Source: Streptomyces coacervatus (GTDB taxonomy: Bacteria; Actinomycetota; Actinomycetes; Streptomycetales; Streptomycetaceae). Taken from it: a stretch of DNA of 64,000 bases. Position numbers and translations under genes: made by a program. The notes beneath the pieces were generated by a model that was given only the letters and a program-made list of their open reading frames with translations, was not told the DNA's origin and ran no database searches. The stretch spans positions 186,001-250,000 of the forward strand of contig NZ_JARHTP010000010.1 of the NCBI RefSeq assembly GCF_029223485.1, in the 5' to 3' direction. Each line of letters begins with the position of its first letter. The first letter of the stretch is position 1. Positions 1 through 7,650 of the stretch are shown piece after piece.

Positions 1-2034
1 CGCCGCCAGGAGCGCATCCCGCACGACCTCGGCACGGCCGTCAACGTCTGCTCGATGGTCTTCGGCAACCTCGGCCCGGACTCCGGCACGGGCGTCGCCT
101 TCACCCGCGACCCCGCCTCCGGCCACCAGGGCGTCTACGGCGACTACCTGCAGAACGCGCAGGGCGAGGACGTGGTCGCGGGCATCCGCAACACGGTCCC
201 GCTCGCGGAGCTGGAGCAGATCGACAAGAAGTCGTACGACCAGCTGATGCAGATCATGGAGACCCTGGAGAACCACTACAAGGATCTCTGCGACATCGAG
301 TTCACCATCGAGCGCGGGCAGTTGTGGATGCTGCAGACCCGCGTCGGCAAGCGGACGGCCGGTGCAGCCTTCCGTATCGCCACGCAGCTGGTGGACCAGG
401 GACTGATCGACGAGACCGAGGCCCTGCAGCGGGTCACCGGCGCCCAGCTCGCCCAGCTGATGTTCCCGAAGTTCGACGAAGAGGCCAAGGTCGAGCAGGT
501 CGGCCGGGGTATCGCGGCCTCGCCGGGTGCGGCGGTCGGCAAGGCGGTCTTCGACTCGTACACCGCGGTGAAGTGGTCGCGTTCCGGCGAGAAGGTCATC
601 CTGGTCCGCCGCGAGACCAACCCCGACGACCTCGACGGCATGATCGCGGCCGAGGGCATCCTGACCTCGCGCGGCGGCAAGACGTCCCACGCGGCCGTCG
701 TCGCGCGCGGCATGGGCAAGACCTGTGTGTGCGGCGCCGAGGAGCTGGAGGTCGACACCAAGCGGCGCCGGATGACCGTGTCCGGCGGGCATGTGGTGGA
801 GGAGGGCGACCTCATCTCCATCGACGGCTCCAGCGGCAAGGTCTACCTGGGCGAGGTGCCGGTGGTCCCGTCCCCCGTCGTGGAGTACTTCGAGGGCCGG
901 ATGCACGCGGGCGCCAACGACGCCGACGAACTCGTCGAGGCCGTGCACCGGATCATGGCGTTCGCCGACCGCAAGCGCCGCCTGCGGGTGCGCGCCAACG
1001 CGGACAACGCCGAGGACGCGCTGCGCGCCCGTCGCTTCGGCGCGCAGGGCATCGGCCTCTGCCGTACGGAGCACATGTTCCTCGGCGACCGCCGTGAGCT
1101 GGTGGAACGCCTGATCCTGGCGGACACGGACGCCGAGCGCGAGGAGTCCCTGAAGGAGCTGCTCCCGCTCCAGAAGCAGGACTTCGTGGAGCTGTTCTCG
1201 GCGATGGACGGCCTGCCGGTGACGGTCCGTCTGCTGGACCCGCCGCTGCACGAGTTCCTGCCGGACATCACCGAGCTGTCGGTGCGCGTCGCCCTCGCCG
1301 AGTCCCGCAAGGACCCGCACGAGAACGAGCTGCGCCTGCTGCAGGCGGTGCACCGCCTGCACGAGCAGAACCCGATGCTGGGCCTGCGCGGCGTACGCCT
1401 CGGCCTGGTCATCCCCGGCCTGTTCACCATGCAGGTACGGGCGATCGCCGAAGCGGCCGCCGAGCGCAAGAACGCCAAGGGCGACCCGCGCGCCGAGATC
1501 ATGATCCCGCTCGTCGGCACGGTCCAGGAGCTGGAGATCGTCCGCGAGGAGGCCGACCAGGTCATCGCGGAGGTCGAGGCGGCGACGGGCACCCAGCTCA
1601 AGCTGGCCATCGGCACGATGATCGAGCTCCCGCGGGCGGCCCTCACGGCCGGCCAGATCGCGGAGGCGGCGGAGTTCTTCTCCTTCGGCACCAATGACCT
1701 CACCCAGACGGTGTGGGGCTTCAGCCGGGACGACGTGGAGGCCTCGTTCTTCACGGCCTACCTGGAGAAGGGCATCTTCGGAGTGTCGCCCTTCGAGACG
1801 ATCGACAAGGACGGCGTCGGCTCGCTGGTCAGGTCGGCTGTGACGGCAGGCCGCGAGACCCGCCCCGACCTGAAGCTCGGCGTCTGCGGCGAGCACGGCG
1901 GCGACCCGGAGTCGGTCCACTTCTTCCACGAGGTCGGTCTGGACTACGTCTCCTGCTCGCCGTTCCGGATCCCGGTGGCCCGCCTGGAGGCGGGGCGCGC
2001 GGCCACGCAGTCGGCGGGCAGCGACCACCGGTAG
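1..2034 (+). CDS. ppdK: Pyruvate, phosphate dikinase, C-terminal three quarters (5' end outside window)
   Basis: Interconverts pyruvate + ATP + phosphate and PEP + AMP + PPi in the cytosol. The frame is open from base 1, so the start lies upstream; 677 residues are visible against about 880-900 for the family, so the N-terminal part of the ATP-grasp half is missing. The mobile phosphohistidine domain is clear (TSRGGKTSHAAVV, His codon at 688-690), followed by the PEP/pyruvate TIM barrel with FSFGTNDLTQ and the CGEHGGDP motif carrying the catalytic Cys near the C-terminus. Stop is TAG at 2032. A hairpin follows, so this is probably the last gene of its transcript. Identification is very secure. 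Confidence 0.97.
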   Translation, partial: RRQERIPHDLGTAVNVCSMVFGNLGPDSGTGVAFTRDPASGHQGVYGDYLQNAQGEDVVAGIRNTVPLAELEQIDKKSYDQLMQIMETLENHYKDLCDIEFTIERGQLWMLQTRVGKRTAGAAFRIATQLVDQGLIDETEALQRVTGAQLAQLMFPKFDEEAKVEQVGRGIAASPGAAVGKAVFDSYTAVKWSRSGEKVILVRRETNPDDLDGMIAAEGILTSRGGKTSHAAVVARGMGKTCVCGAEELEVDTKRRRMTVSGGHVVEEGDLISIDGSSGKVYLGEVPVVPSPVVEYFEGRMHAGANDADELVEAVHRIMAFADRKRRLRVRANADNAEDALRARRFGAQGIGLCRTEHMFLGDRRELVERLILADTDAEREESLKELLPLQKQDFVELFSAMDGLPVTVRLLDPPLHEFLPDITELSVRVALAESRKDPHENELRLLQAVHRLHEQNPMLGLRGVRLGLVIPGLFTMQVRAIAEAAAERKNAKGDPRAEIMIPLVGTVQELEIVREEADQVIAEVEAATGTQLKLAIGTMIELPRAALTAGQIAEAAEFFSFGTNDLTQTVWGFSRDDVEASFFTAYLEKGIFGVSPFETIDKDGVGSLVRSAVTAGRETRPDLKLGVCGEHGGDPESVHFFHEVGLDYVSCSPFRIPVARLEAGRAATQSAGSDHR

Positions 2035-2046
2035 GCAGTACGGCTT

Positions 2047-2083
2047 CAGGCCCTACGGCCACTGCTGGGCCGTAGGGCCCCTG
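2047..2083 (+). terminator. Hairpin downstream of ppdK
   Basis: A near-perfect inverted repeat (CAGGCCCTACGGCC against GGCCGTAGGGCCCCTG, 7-nt loop) starts 13 bases after the ppdK stop. There is no T-run, as is usual for Streptomyces terminators. Confidence 0.6.
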
Positions 2084-2145
2084 AACCCCGGAGCCGTCGC
2101 CCGTCCCCGACCCTCAACACCGATGGGCGACGGTTCCGGACCACG

Positions 2146-2184
2146 AAAAAGGGCGGCACCCCTGTGCGGGGGGTGCCGCCCCTT
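2146..2184 (-). terminator. Terminator of the DUF4232 gene
   Basis: GGGCGGCACCCC pairs with GGGGTGCCGCCC across a short loop. On the minus strand the stem is followed by five T residues (AAAAA at 2146-2150 on the plus strand). It sits just after the stop at 2193 and fits an intrinsic terminator for the leftward gene. Confidence 0.8.
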
Positions 2185-2192
2185 CGTGCTGC

Positions 2193-2732
2193 TCAGAGGG
2201 CGCCCTGGGTGTTGACCGGCCCGACCTGGAACAGGTGGGAGCAGATCGTCCAGTGCGCCGGGACGAGGACTGCCTTGAACGACGCCGGCGGATAGACCCG
2301 CAGGTAGGTGCCGGTGCGCAGGCAGGGGCCGCCGATGGGGCCGTTGGTGGTGCGGATGACCGCGGAGACGGAGTGGGCGGGGGCCAGGGTGACGGTGGAG
2401 AACGGGCGGCCGCTGTGGGTGGCCGCCGGGCCGATCTGGCGGTGTGCGGTGTCCAGGACGCTGACGCCCGGGTAGCCGCGCAGGGTGCAAGCGGTGGCGC
2501 TGGTGTTGGTGAACCGGATCGGCCAGTAGAGCGAGCCCGCCGCACCTTCCTTGCGGCCCATGGAGAGGTAGAGGTCGCTCACCGTGCAGGTGTGCAGGCT
2601 GCTCGAAGCCGTCGCTGTCGGTGTCGTCGCCGCCGCGCCCCACGAGATTCCCGCGGTCGCGAGCGTGGTGAGGGCGGCGGTCAGGAGGGCGGCTCTGCCG
2701 CGCCGGGAGAGGTGCCGAGAGTGGAGAAACAT
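2193..2732 (-). CDS. Secreted DUF4232-type protein
   Basis: 179 residues. An N-terminal signal peptide is visible (RRGRAALLTAALTTLA then an Ala-rich cleavage region around residues 25-40). The mature part has the layout of Streptomyces DUF4232 proteins: a Cys-containing start, the phrase RFTNTSATACTLRGYPGVSV, and a C-terminal ICSHLFQVGPV. Four Cys residues could form two disulfides. Start choice: ATG at 2732 has GGAGG about 10 nt upstream. The molecular function of the family is not known; an extracytoplasmic beta-sandwich is likely. It stands alone between ppdK and an SDR and has its own terminator. Confidence 0.85.
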   Translation of the reverse strand: MFLHSRHLSRRGRAALLTAALTTLATAGISWGAAATTPTATASSSLHTCTVSDLYLSMGRKEGAAGSLYWPIRFTNTSATACTLRGYPGVSVLDTAHRQIGPAATHSGRPFSTVTLAPAHSVSAVIRTTNGPIGGPCLRTGTYLRVYPPASFKAVLVPAHWTICSHLFQVGPVNTQGAL

Positions 2733-2870
2733 GGCGCATCCGCCTCCATCGGGCGAATGGGTGGATGTGGGTTGTTCTGTTAGATGAGTTCCCAGCGGAA
2801 AAAGTTGTACCTGGTTGTAACAGCTTGTGCCTGGCCCTGCGAGGAGCCGCCGCAGGCCGTCTCGTACGTA

Positions 2871-2904
2871 CGCTGGGAATTCACCCGCTGGGAATTCACC
2901 CGCT
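2871..2904 (+). repeat. 15-bp tandem repeat in the SDR leader
   Basis: CGCTGGGAATTCACC occurs twice back to back (2871-2885, 2886-2900) with the first four bases repeated once more, ending a few bases before the ribosome binding site of the SDR gene. Probably replication slippage; it changes the leader or promoter spacing. Confidence 0.8.
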
Positions 2905-2922
2905 CACGGAGGGAGCCCGTCG

Positions 2923-3849
2923 ATGTCCGGCTGGAACGAGAAGGCCGTCCCCGACCAGAGCGGCCGTATCGCCGTCGTCACCGGGGCCAACAGCGGGCTC
3001 GGGTATGTCGTCGCGCGGGAGCTGGCGCGCAAGGGGGCGCGGGTGGTGCTGGCGTGTCGGAGCGAGGTGCGGGGGAGTGCGGCGGCGGACCGGATCGTGG
3101 CTGAAGTGCCGGGGGCGATCGCGGAGTTCGCCCGCCTCGACCTCGGGGACCTGGGTTCCGTACGGGAGTTCGCGGCGTCGTATCGCTATGACTATCTCGA
3201 CGTGCTCGTGAACAACGCCGGGGTGATGGCGTTGCCGTACGGGACGACGGCGGACGGGTTCGAGACGCAGTTCGGGGTCAATCATCTGGGGCACTTCGCC
3301 CTCACCGGACTGTTGCTGCCCACGTTGCTCGCCACGCGCGGCAGTCGTGTCGTGAGCGTCTCCAGTGGGATGCATGCGGTGGCCAACGTCGACATCGACG
3401 ACCTCAACAGCGAGCGCCGGTACCGGCGTTGGATTGCGTACGCCCGGTCCAAGACCGCCAATCTGCTCTTCGTCCACGAGCTGGCGCGCAGGCTCGCGGA
3501 GCACGGCGCGGACGTGGTGGTTGCCGCGGCCCATCCCGGGTACGCGGCCACCAATCTGCAGGGTGCCGCACCCCGGATGGAGGGGCGCAGGCTCCGCGGG
3601 CGGCTGATGGACATCGGCAACCGGGTTGTCGCGCAGTCCGCGGAAGCCGGTGCGTTGCCCATTCTGTACGCCGCGACGGCACCGGGTGTGCGGCCCGACT
3701 CCTTCACCGGACCGTCGTTCATGATGTGGCGCGGGGCGCCTGCGGCGTCTTGGCGGGCGCCGTGGACGATCGACGATGCGGTGGGGGAGCGGCTCTGGGC
3801 CGCATCTGAACGGCTTACCGGGGTGGCGTACGACCAGTTGAAGGTGTGA
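2923..3849 (+). CDS. Short-chain dehydrogenase/reductase (SDR)
   Basis: 308 residues from ATG 2923, preceded by CGGAGGGA at 2907; an in-frame upstream ATG at 2827 would add the translated tandem repeat and is less likely. Classical SDR features appear in order: cofactor motif TGANSGLG near residue 18, LVNNAGVMA, SVSSGM with the catalytic Ser, and YARSK with the catalytic Tyr and Lys near residue 173. The Gly-rich loop followed by a basic residue (CRS) suggests NADP(H). The closest family type is the retinol-dehydrogenase/WW-oxidoreductase-like group common in Streptomyces. Substrate unknown. Convergent with the next gene across a repeat hairpin. Confidence 0.93.
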   Translation: MSGWNEKAVPDQSGRIAVVTGANSGLGYVVARELARKGARVVLACRSEVRGSAAADRIVAEVPGAIAEFARLDLGDLGSVREFAASYRYDYLDVLVNNAGVMALPYGTTADGFETQFGVNHLGHFALTGLLLPTLLATRGSRVVSVSSGMHAVANVDIDDLNSERRYRRWIAYARSKTANLLFVHELARRLAEHGADVVVAAAHPGYAATNLQGAAPRMEGRRLRGRLMDIGNRVVAQSAEAGALPILYAATAPGVRPDSFTGPSFMMWRGAPAASWRAPWTIDDAVGERLWAASERLTGVAYDQLKV

Positions 3850-3876
3850 GCGTAGTGATGAACCCGCAGGCCGGTG

Positions 3877-3920
3877 GGGGCTGGTCGCGCAGTTCCCCGC
3901 GCCCCTTATAGGGGCGCGGG
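3877..3920. repeat. Family A palindromic repeat, copy 1 (also a likely bidirectional terminator)
   Basis: GGGGCTGGTCGCGCAGTTCC followed by a GCGCCCC-loop-GGGGCGC hairpin. The same unit occurs at 23761, 29903 and 61016. Here it lies between the convergent SDR and subtilisin-fold genes, where the hairpin could terminate both. Confidence 0.85.
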
Positions 3921-3945
3921 CACCGCACCGGACTCCCCAAGCCGC

Positions 3946-5682
3946 CTAGCCCGCGAAGGACGTCGTGTACGGCGACAGCGCCGGCGAGAGCTGCACCCCC
4001 GGGGCCAGGCCCAGGGCGACCAGGGCGTCCGGCAGGCCGCGGCCTGTGCGGGCGGCCTCCAGGGTTCCCGGGGCGGCCAGTTGGCGGCAGCTGGCGGCGA
4101 TGATCTCGAACAGGTGCTGCACGCGTCCGGGGCCGCGGGGCAGCAACTGGCCGTGGAAGTCCTCGTGGTGGGCGAGGACGAGCGCGGCGAGCCCGGCGAT
4201 ATGCGCGGAGGCCATGCCGGTGCCGTCGAGGGCCGTATAGCCGCCTCGCGGGGCGCACGACAGGACCGCCACGCCGGGGGCGGCCGCGTCCACTCCGAGG
4301 CCGTAGCAGCTGAAGGGCGCGACGAAGAGACCCTCCGGGCTCAACGGCGGCGCCGTATGGGTGGCTTGGGAGGTGTCGGGCGGGTACGAGCCGAGGACTC
4401 CCAGCGCGCCGACGGCGAACACCGTGGGCAGGGAGCCGGGGAAGGAGACCGGTCCGCCGGTGTCGCCCGCCGGGGCGACGCAGGCGATGCCCGCCGCGTT
4501 GGCGTCGGCGAGTTTCCGGGAGACCAAGGCCGAGGGGTAGGGGGTCGCCAACGCGATGTGGGCGATGTCGACCTCACGGTCGATGCAGTGGTCCAGCGCG
4601 GCGATCAGGTCGCTGAAGTGGCCGTCGGGCAGCACCTGGCAGACCTCGATCTCGGCGTCGACGGCGATGCCGATGACGCCCCTGCCGGTGTCCGCTCCGG
4701 CGATCACGCCCGCCATATGGGTGCCGCTGCCCACCGTGTCGTGCGCCCAGCCCTCGTCCGTGCCGCGTACCAGATCGACACCCGAGCGCACCCGTTCCTT
4801 CAGATCGGGGTGCTCGGCGCTGACACCCGTACCGATGACGGCGATCCGGACCCCGAACGCGCGGAACGTCGGCGGCAGCCGGTCCAGCCGCATCGCCTGC
4901 TGGCCCCAGCCGTACTGCTGCCGCTTCTCCAGTTCCGGGTACACCTTTGCCAGCGGGGCGAGGGTGACGAGGTTCTCCTGGGTCGCCGACAGGTCGGGGC
5001 GGTGGATCCAGCGGTCCGCGTATCCGCCCGCCGGCCGGACGTACAGGGACTGGACGGACTGTTCGGTCTCGGTCGCCAGGGTGACGGTGACGGTGCCGTC
5101 GGCGCCCGTGATGCCCTGGCCGGGCCAGGTCGCCCCGATCAGGAACACCCCCGCGCCGGCCAGCGGTTCGCCGTCCGGCCCGCAGACGCGGAGCGTGATC
5201 TCCACGGGCTGCTCCAGGGGCATGACCAGCCCCGGATCGCCGAGCGGCGGCATGCCCGCGGTCAGCGCGGCGGACGGCGCGGTCACGGACAGCGGCAGGT
5301 CCGGTTCGATGTGCACGTACAGTGAGCGCATCCCGGGCACCTGGGCCTCGGCCGCCTCGACGACCGCGACCTCCGGGCAGGCGGGGGACCCGCCCGCCGG
5401 CTGCAGCTTCTCCGACGGCCGGAGTCTGCGGATCACTCTGACTTCCGGCATCTGATCGAGCCGGTCGCACACCGTGTCCATGCCGAGTTCCGGAACTCCC
5501 GGGGGCAGGAGATTCTGCGGCAGCGGAGTCACCATGTACCGCGACCGGCGCGGCTGCACCGTGATCGGCGACGGCGCACCCTTGCTGCGAGGCCTCGCGT
5601 CCTTGCCCCCGGGCGCCGGCCCGCCGCCCCCTGCACCCTCGGCCCCGCTCTCGCGGCTGTTTCCAGGCCTTTCCTTGACCAT
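3946..5682 (-). CDS. Subtilisin-fold (S8) pseudoprotease, cytosolic
   Basis: 578 residues from ATG 5682 (GAAGGTGG about 10 nt upstream); the frame is open to 5832 but lacks a site there. No signal peptide. Layout: Gly/Pro-rich basic N-terminus (1-48); about 85 residues that could be a propeptide-like domain; a carboxypeptidase-regulatory-like beta domain (about 157-205); then the S8 fold (about 275-565). The fold motifs are present but key residues are replaced: the Asp motif reads VIGTGV (Gly284), the oxyanion Asn motif reads APAGDTGG (Asp407), and the Ser motif reads DGTGMASAHIAG (Gly489). Only His322 (GSGTHMAG) remains. It should be proteolytically inactive, perhaps a binding or scaffold protein. 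Downstream of the Q-rich gene in the same direction. Fold assignment strong, function unknown. Confidence 0.85.
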   Translation of the reverse strand: MVKERPGNSRESGAEGAGGGGPAPGGKDARPRSKGAPSPITVQPRRSRYMVTPLPQNLLPPGVPELGMDTVCDRLDQMPEVRVIRRLRPSEKLQPAGGSPACPEVAVVEAAEAQVPGMRSLYVHIEPDLPLSVTAPSAALTAGMPPLGDPGLVMPLEQPVEITLRVCGPDGEPLAGAGVFLIGATWPGQGITGADGTVTVTLATETEQSVQSLYVRPAGGYADRWIHRPDLSATQENLVTLAPLAKVYPELEKRQQYGWGQQAMRLDRLPPTFRAFGVRIAVIGTGVSAEHPDLKERVRSGVDLVRGTDEGWAHDTVGSGTHMAGVIAGADTGRGVIGIAVDAEIEVCQVLPDGHFSDLIAALDHCIDREVDIAHIALATPYPSALVSRKLADANAAGIACVAPAGDTGGPVSFPGSLPTVFAVGALGVLGSYPPDTSQATHTAPPLSPEGLFVAPFSCYGLGVDAAAPGVAVLSCAPRGGYTALDGTGMASAHIAGLAALVLAHHEDFHGQLLPRGPGRVQHLFEIIAASCRQLAAPGTLEAARTGRGLPDALVALGLAPGVQLSPALSPYTTSFAG

Positions 5683-5749
5683 TACGTCCACCTTCACCAC
5701 GCCTACGTCGCCTACGTCGTCCTTGTGCTCCCGATCCGGTGCCGGGCTG

Positions 5750-5783
5750 CTCGCGCTTCCACGGTGATCTCGCGCTTCCACGG
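5750..5783. repeat. 15-bp direct repeat in the pseudoprotease leader
   Basis: CTCGCGCTTCCACGG at 5750-5764 and again at 5769-5783, between the Q-rich gene and the pseudoprotease start. A shorter 9-bp tandem (GCCTACGTC) lies at about 5700-5719, closer to the start codon. Possible leader or operator structure. Confidence 0.7.
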
Positions 5784-5784
5784 G

Positions 5785-5826
5785 GATGCGGTGTGCCCGG
5801 GAACCAGGTCCTGGGCACACCGCATC
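5785..5826 (-). terminator. Long hairpin between Q-rich gene and pseudoprotease
   Basis: Perfect 14-bp arms (GATGCGGTGTGCCC against GGGCACACCGCATC) with a short loop. It lies just after the Q-rich stop (5842) and about 100 nt before the pseudoprotease start, so it may be a terminator or attenuator that sets unequal expression of the two genes. Confidence 0.7.
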
Positions 5827-5841
5827 GCGCATCGCCGTGTG

Positions 5842-6336
5842 TCAGCCCATGCCGAAGGGCTGGCCGCCCATCTGACCGAAGCCGAAGCCGGGCTGCTGGT
5901 ACTGCTGGAACTGCGGGAACGACTGGCCGAACGACTGCGGCCCGTACCCACCGCCCCACGGCTGCTGACCCGGCTGACCCTGGCCCTGGACGCCCTGCTG
6001 ACCCTGCTGGCTGTGCTGGAGCAGCGTCACGATCGCGGTCGGCAGCGCCTGCTGCACGGACTGCTCCACCGCGTTACGGACGCCTTCGCGCAGCGTGTGG
6101 TGCAGCGCGACGGCGAGGTAGGGGTGCGCCTGGTGGGGGGCCAGACCCTGCTGCTGCAGCTGCTGCTGCACCTGCTGGATCTGCTGCAGCGTGTTCTGCA
6201 TGCGCTGCGCGATCTGCACGCTCGCCTGCTGACACGCCTGCTGGATCGCCTGCTGGACCACCTGAGCGATCTGCTGCTGGCCGCCCGCCTGTTGGCCGTA
6301 CTGCTGCAGGGGTTGGGTGGGGGACATCACCGACAT
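5842..6336 (-). CDS. Glutamine-rich low-complexity protein
   Basis: 164 residues from the ATG at 6336, chosen over the upstream ATG at 6357 because ACGGAG lies 6 nt before it. About 30% of residues are Gln. Three parts are visible: an N-terminal helical Q-repeat region with QQ/QQQ blocks (about 8-65, likely coiled coil), a compact non-Q middle with HPYLAVALHHTLREGVRNAVEQSV (about 70-105), and a prion-like tail rich in Gln, Gly, Phe, Tyr and Pro (about 110-164). No signal peptide or membrane segment. I recognise no family. The third codon positions are G/C as in neighbours, so it is real coding sequence. Probably functionally linked to the downstream pseudoprotease. Confidence 0.8.
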   Translation of the reverse strand: MSVMSPTQPLQQYGQQAGGQQQIAQVVQQAIQQACQQASVQIAQRMQNTLQQIQQVQQQLQQQGLAPHQAHPYLAVALHHTLREGVRNAVEQSVQQALPTAIVTLLQHSQQGQQGVQGQGQPGQQPWGGGYGPQSFGQSFPQFQQYQQPGFGFGQMGGQPFGMG

Positions 6337-6503
6337 GAAAACTCCGTTCGATGTCATGTCATGGGAAAGCCGACATAGATGTGATGTGGGCTTTATCGGG
6401 AGAATTCCGACGCCTTGAACCTAAGTAGATGCCGTCCCGGCCCGCAAACGGATGGTCCCTCCGGTGAGCCCCGCCCCCGTCCGGGGATCGCGCTGCCAAC
6501 CGG

Positions 6504-7290
6504 TCACGCAAACTCGGGAATCAGCTCCCCCACGCGCCGCATGCTCTCCAGCACCCGCTCGTGTGGAATCGCTCCCACCTGCTGGAAGCACATCAACCGG
6601 TCGATGCCCGCGTCCGCGTACGCCCGCAGCTTCTTGCGGCAGGTGTCGGGGCTGCCGACGATCAGGGAGTCCTGTGCCATCAGGGCTTCGAAGAGTTCGT
6701 CCTCGGGGACCGTCTCGCCCTGGAAGAAGGTGAGAGCCCGGGCCGTGTGCCAGGCCGCCGCGGCCGCCGCACCCGAGCGCAGCGCCTCCTCGTCCGTCTC
6801 CGCGCAGTGGACGAAGGTGAAGAAGGCGATCTGGTCGTTGACGAAGGCACCGACGGGTTCCTCGCAGGCCGCCACCGCCTCCCGGTACAGCTCCACCAGC
6901 CGGGCGACGCGGGTCAGCGGCTCCCATAGCGTGGTGCCCAGGACGCCCACCCCGCGCCGGCCCGCCTCCTCGAAGGACGCCGGGGACGACGCCGCCTGCC
7001 AGAGGGGAGGGTGCGGGCGCTGCAACGGGCCGGGGATCAGGGGCTGTTCGGCGCCACCCGTCCACAGCCTGGGGACCTCCTCGAAGGCCCGCTGGGTCTG
7101 GGCCCGTGCGCCCGCCGGGTCCACGCCGAACATGCGCCACTCGGGGGCCGTCGAGCGGGTCAGGCCCAGGTCCCCCCCGGCCGCCGACGTCCCGGATACG
7201 GCTCGGACACGCGGCGGTGCTGGCACCGGCCGAGATCAACCATCCCAGGCGGGTCGCGGAACGCGCCGCCTGGCTGGACCAGTTGAGCGC
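6504..7290 (-). pseudogene. Broken luciferase-like flavin monooxygenase (LLM family) with an inverted internal piece
   Basis: From about 7178 down to 6504 the minus strand encodes the middle and C-terminus of an LLM-class flavin-dependent oxidoreductase (DLGLTRSTAPEWRMFGVDP through to RRVGELIPEFA, about 220 residues; the family is usually 330-390). The stretch that should precede it, SRIRLGHAAVLAPAEINHP continuing to LDQLS, is present at about 7190-7288 on the opposite strand. So a piece of about 100 bp was inverted in place, and the first 60-70 residues of the protein are gone. The right breakpoint touches the nirD stop codon. Any product from the open frame 6504-7226 would lack the N-terminal half of the barrel. 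Confidence 0.85.
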
Positions 7291-7299
7291 ACCCCCACG

Positions 7300-7650
7300 T
7301 CAGTTCGCCCGTACCTCGTACGTCGCCACCCGCACCGACTCGTCGTCAAGGCACTGCCCGGAGCGCAGGTCGAAACGCTGCTTGAGCAGCGGCGACGCGA
7401 CGAACGGGCGGCTCTGGTGGGTGCCGGTCAGGCCGCGGGAGAGGACCGCCGCGCCGCCGAAGGGGTCGCGGTTGTCGATGGCGTACAGCTCTCCCGCGCG
7501 GTCGCGGAACAGGGCCACCTGGCGGCCGTCCGGCAGCAGGGCAGCCACGCCGCGGCCCGGCACCAGCGCGCTCAGCTCGCAGACCGTGAACCAGCCGTCG
7601 TCGAGCTGGAGTTGGACCTTCAGGTCGGTCGTTTCGGGTGCCAGGGTCAT
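7300..7650 (-). CDS. nirD: Nitrite reductase (NADH) small subunit
   Basis: 116 residues, ATG at 7650 overlapping the nirB stop by 4 bp (ATGA), so translation is coupled. It has the Rieske-like fold of NirD proteins (VCELSALVPGRGVAALL, LYAIDNRDPFGGAAVLSRG, SPLLKQRFDLRSGQCLDD) without a full Cys/His cluster-binding set, as is normal for NirD. Partner of NirB in cytosolic reduction of nitrite to ammonium. Last gene of the leftward nir operon; the broken LLM gene begins at its stop codon. Confidence 0.95.
   Translation of the reverse strand: MTLAPETTDLKVQLQLDDGWFTVCELSALVPGRGVAALLPDGRQVALFRDRAGELYAIDNRDPFGGAAVLSRGLTGTHQSRPFVASPLLKQRFDLRSGQCLDDESVRVATYEVRAN

Noticed and set aside
5683..5832. 50-residue N-terminal extension of the pseudoprotease
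   Set aside because: No ribosome binding site at 5832, and the stretch is occupied by the hairpin and direct repeats; ATG 5682 has a good site.
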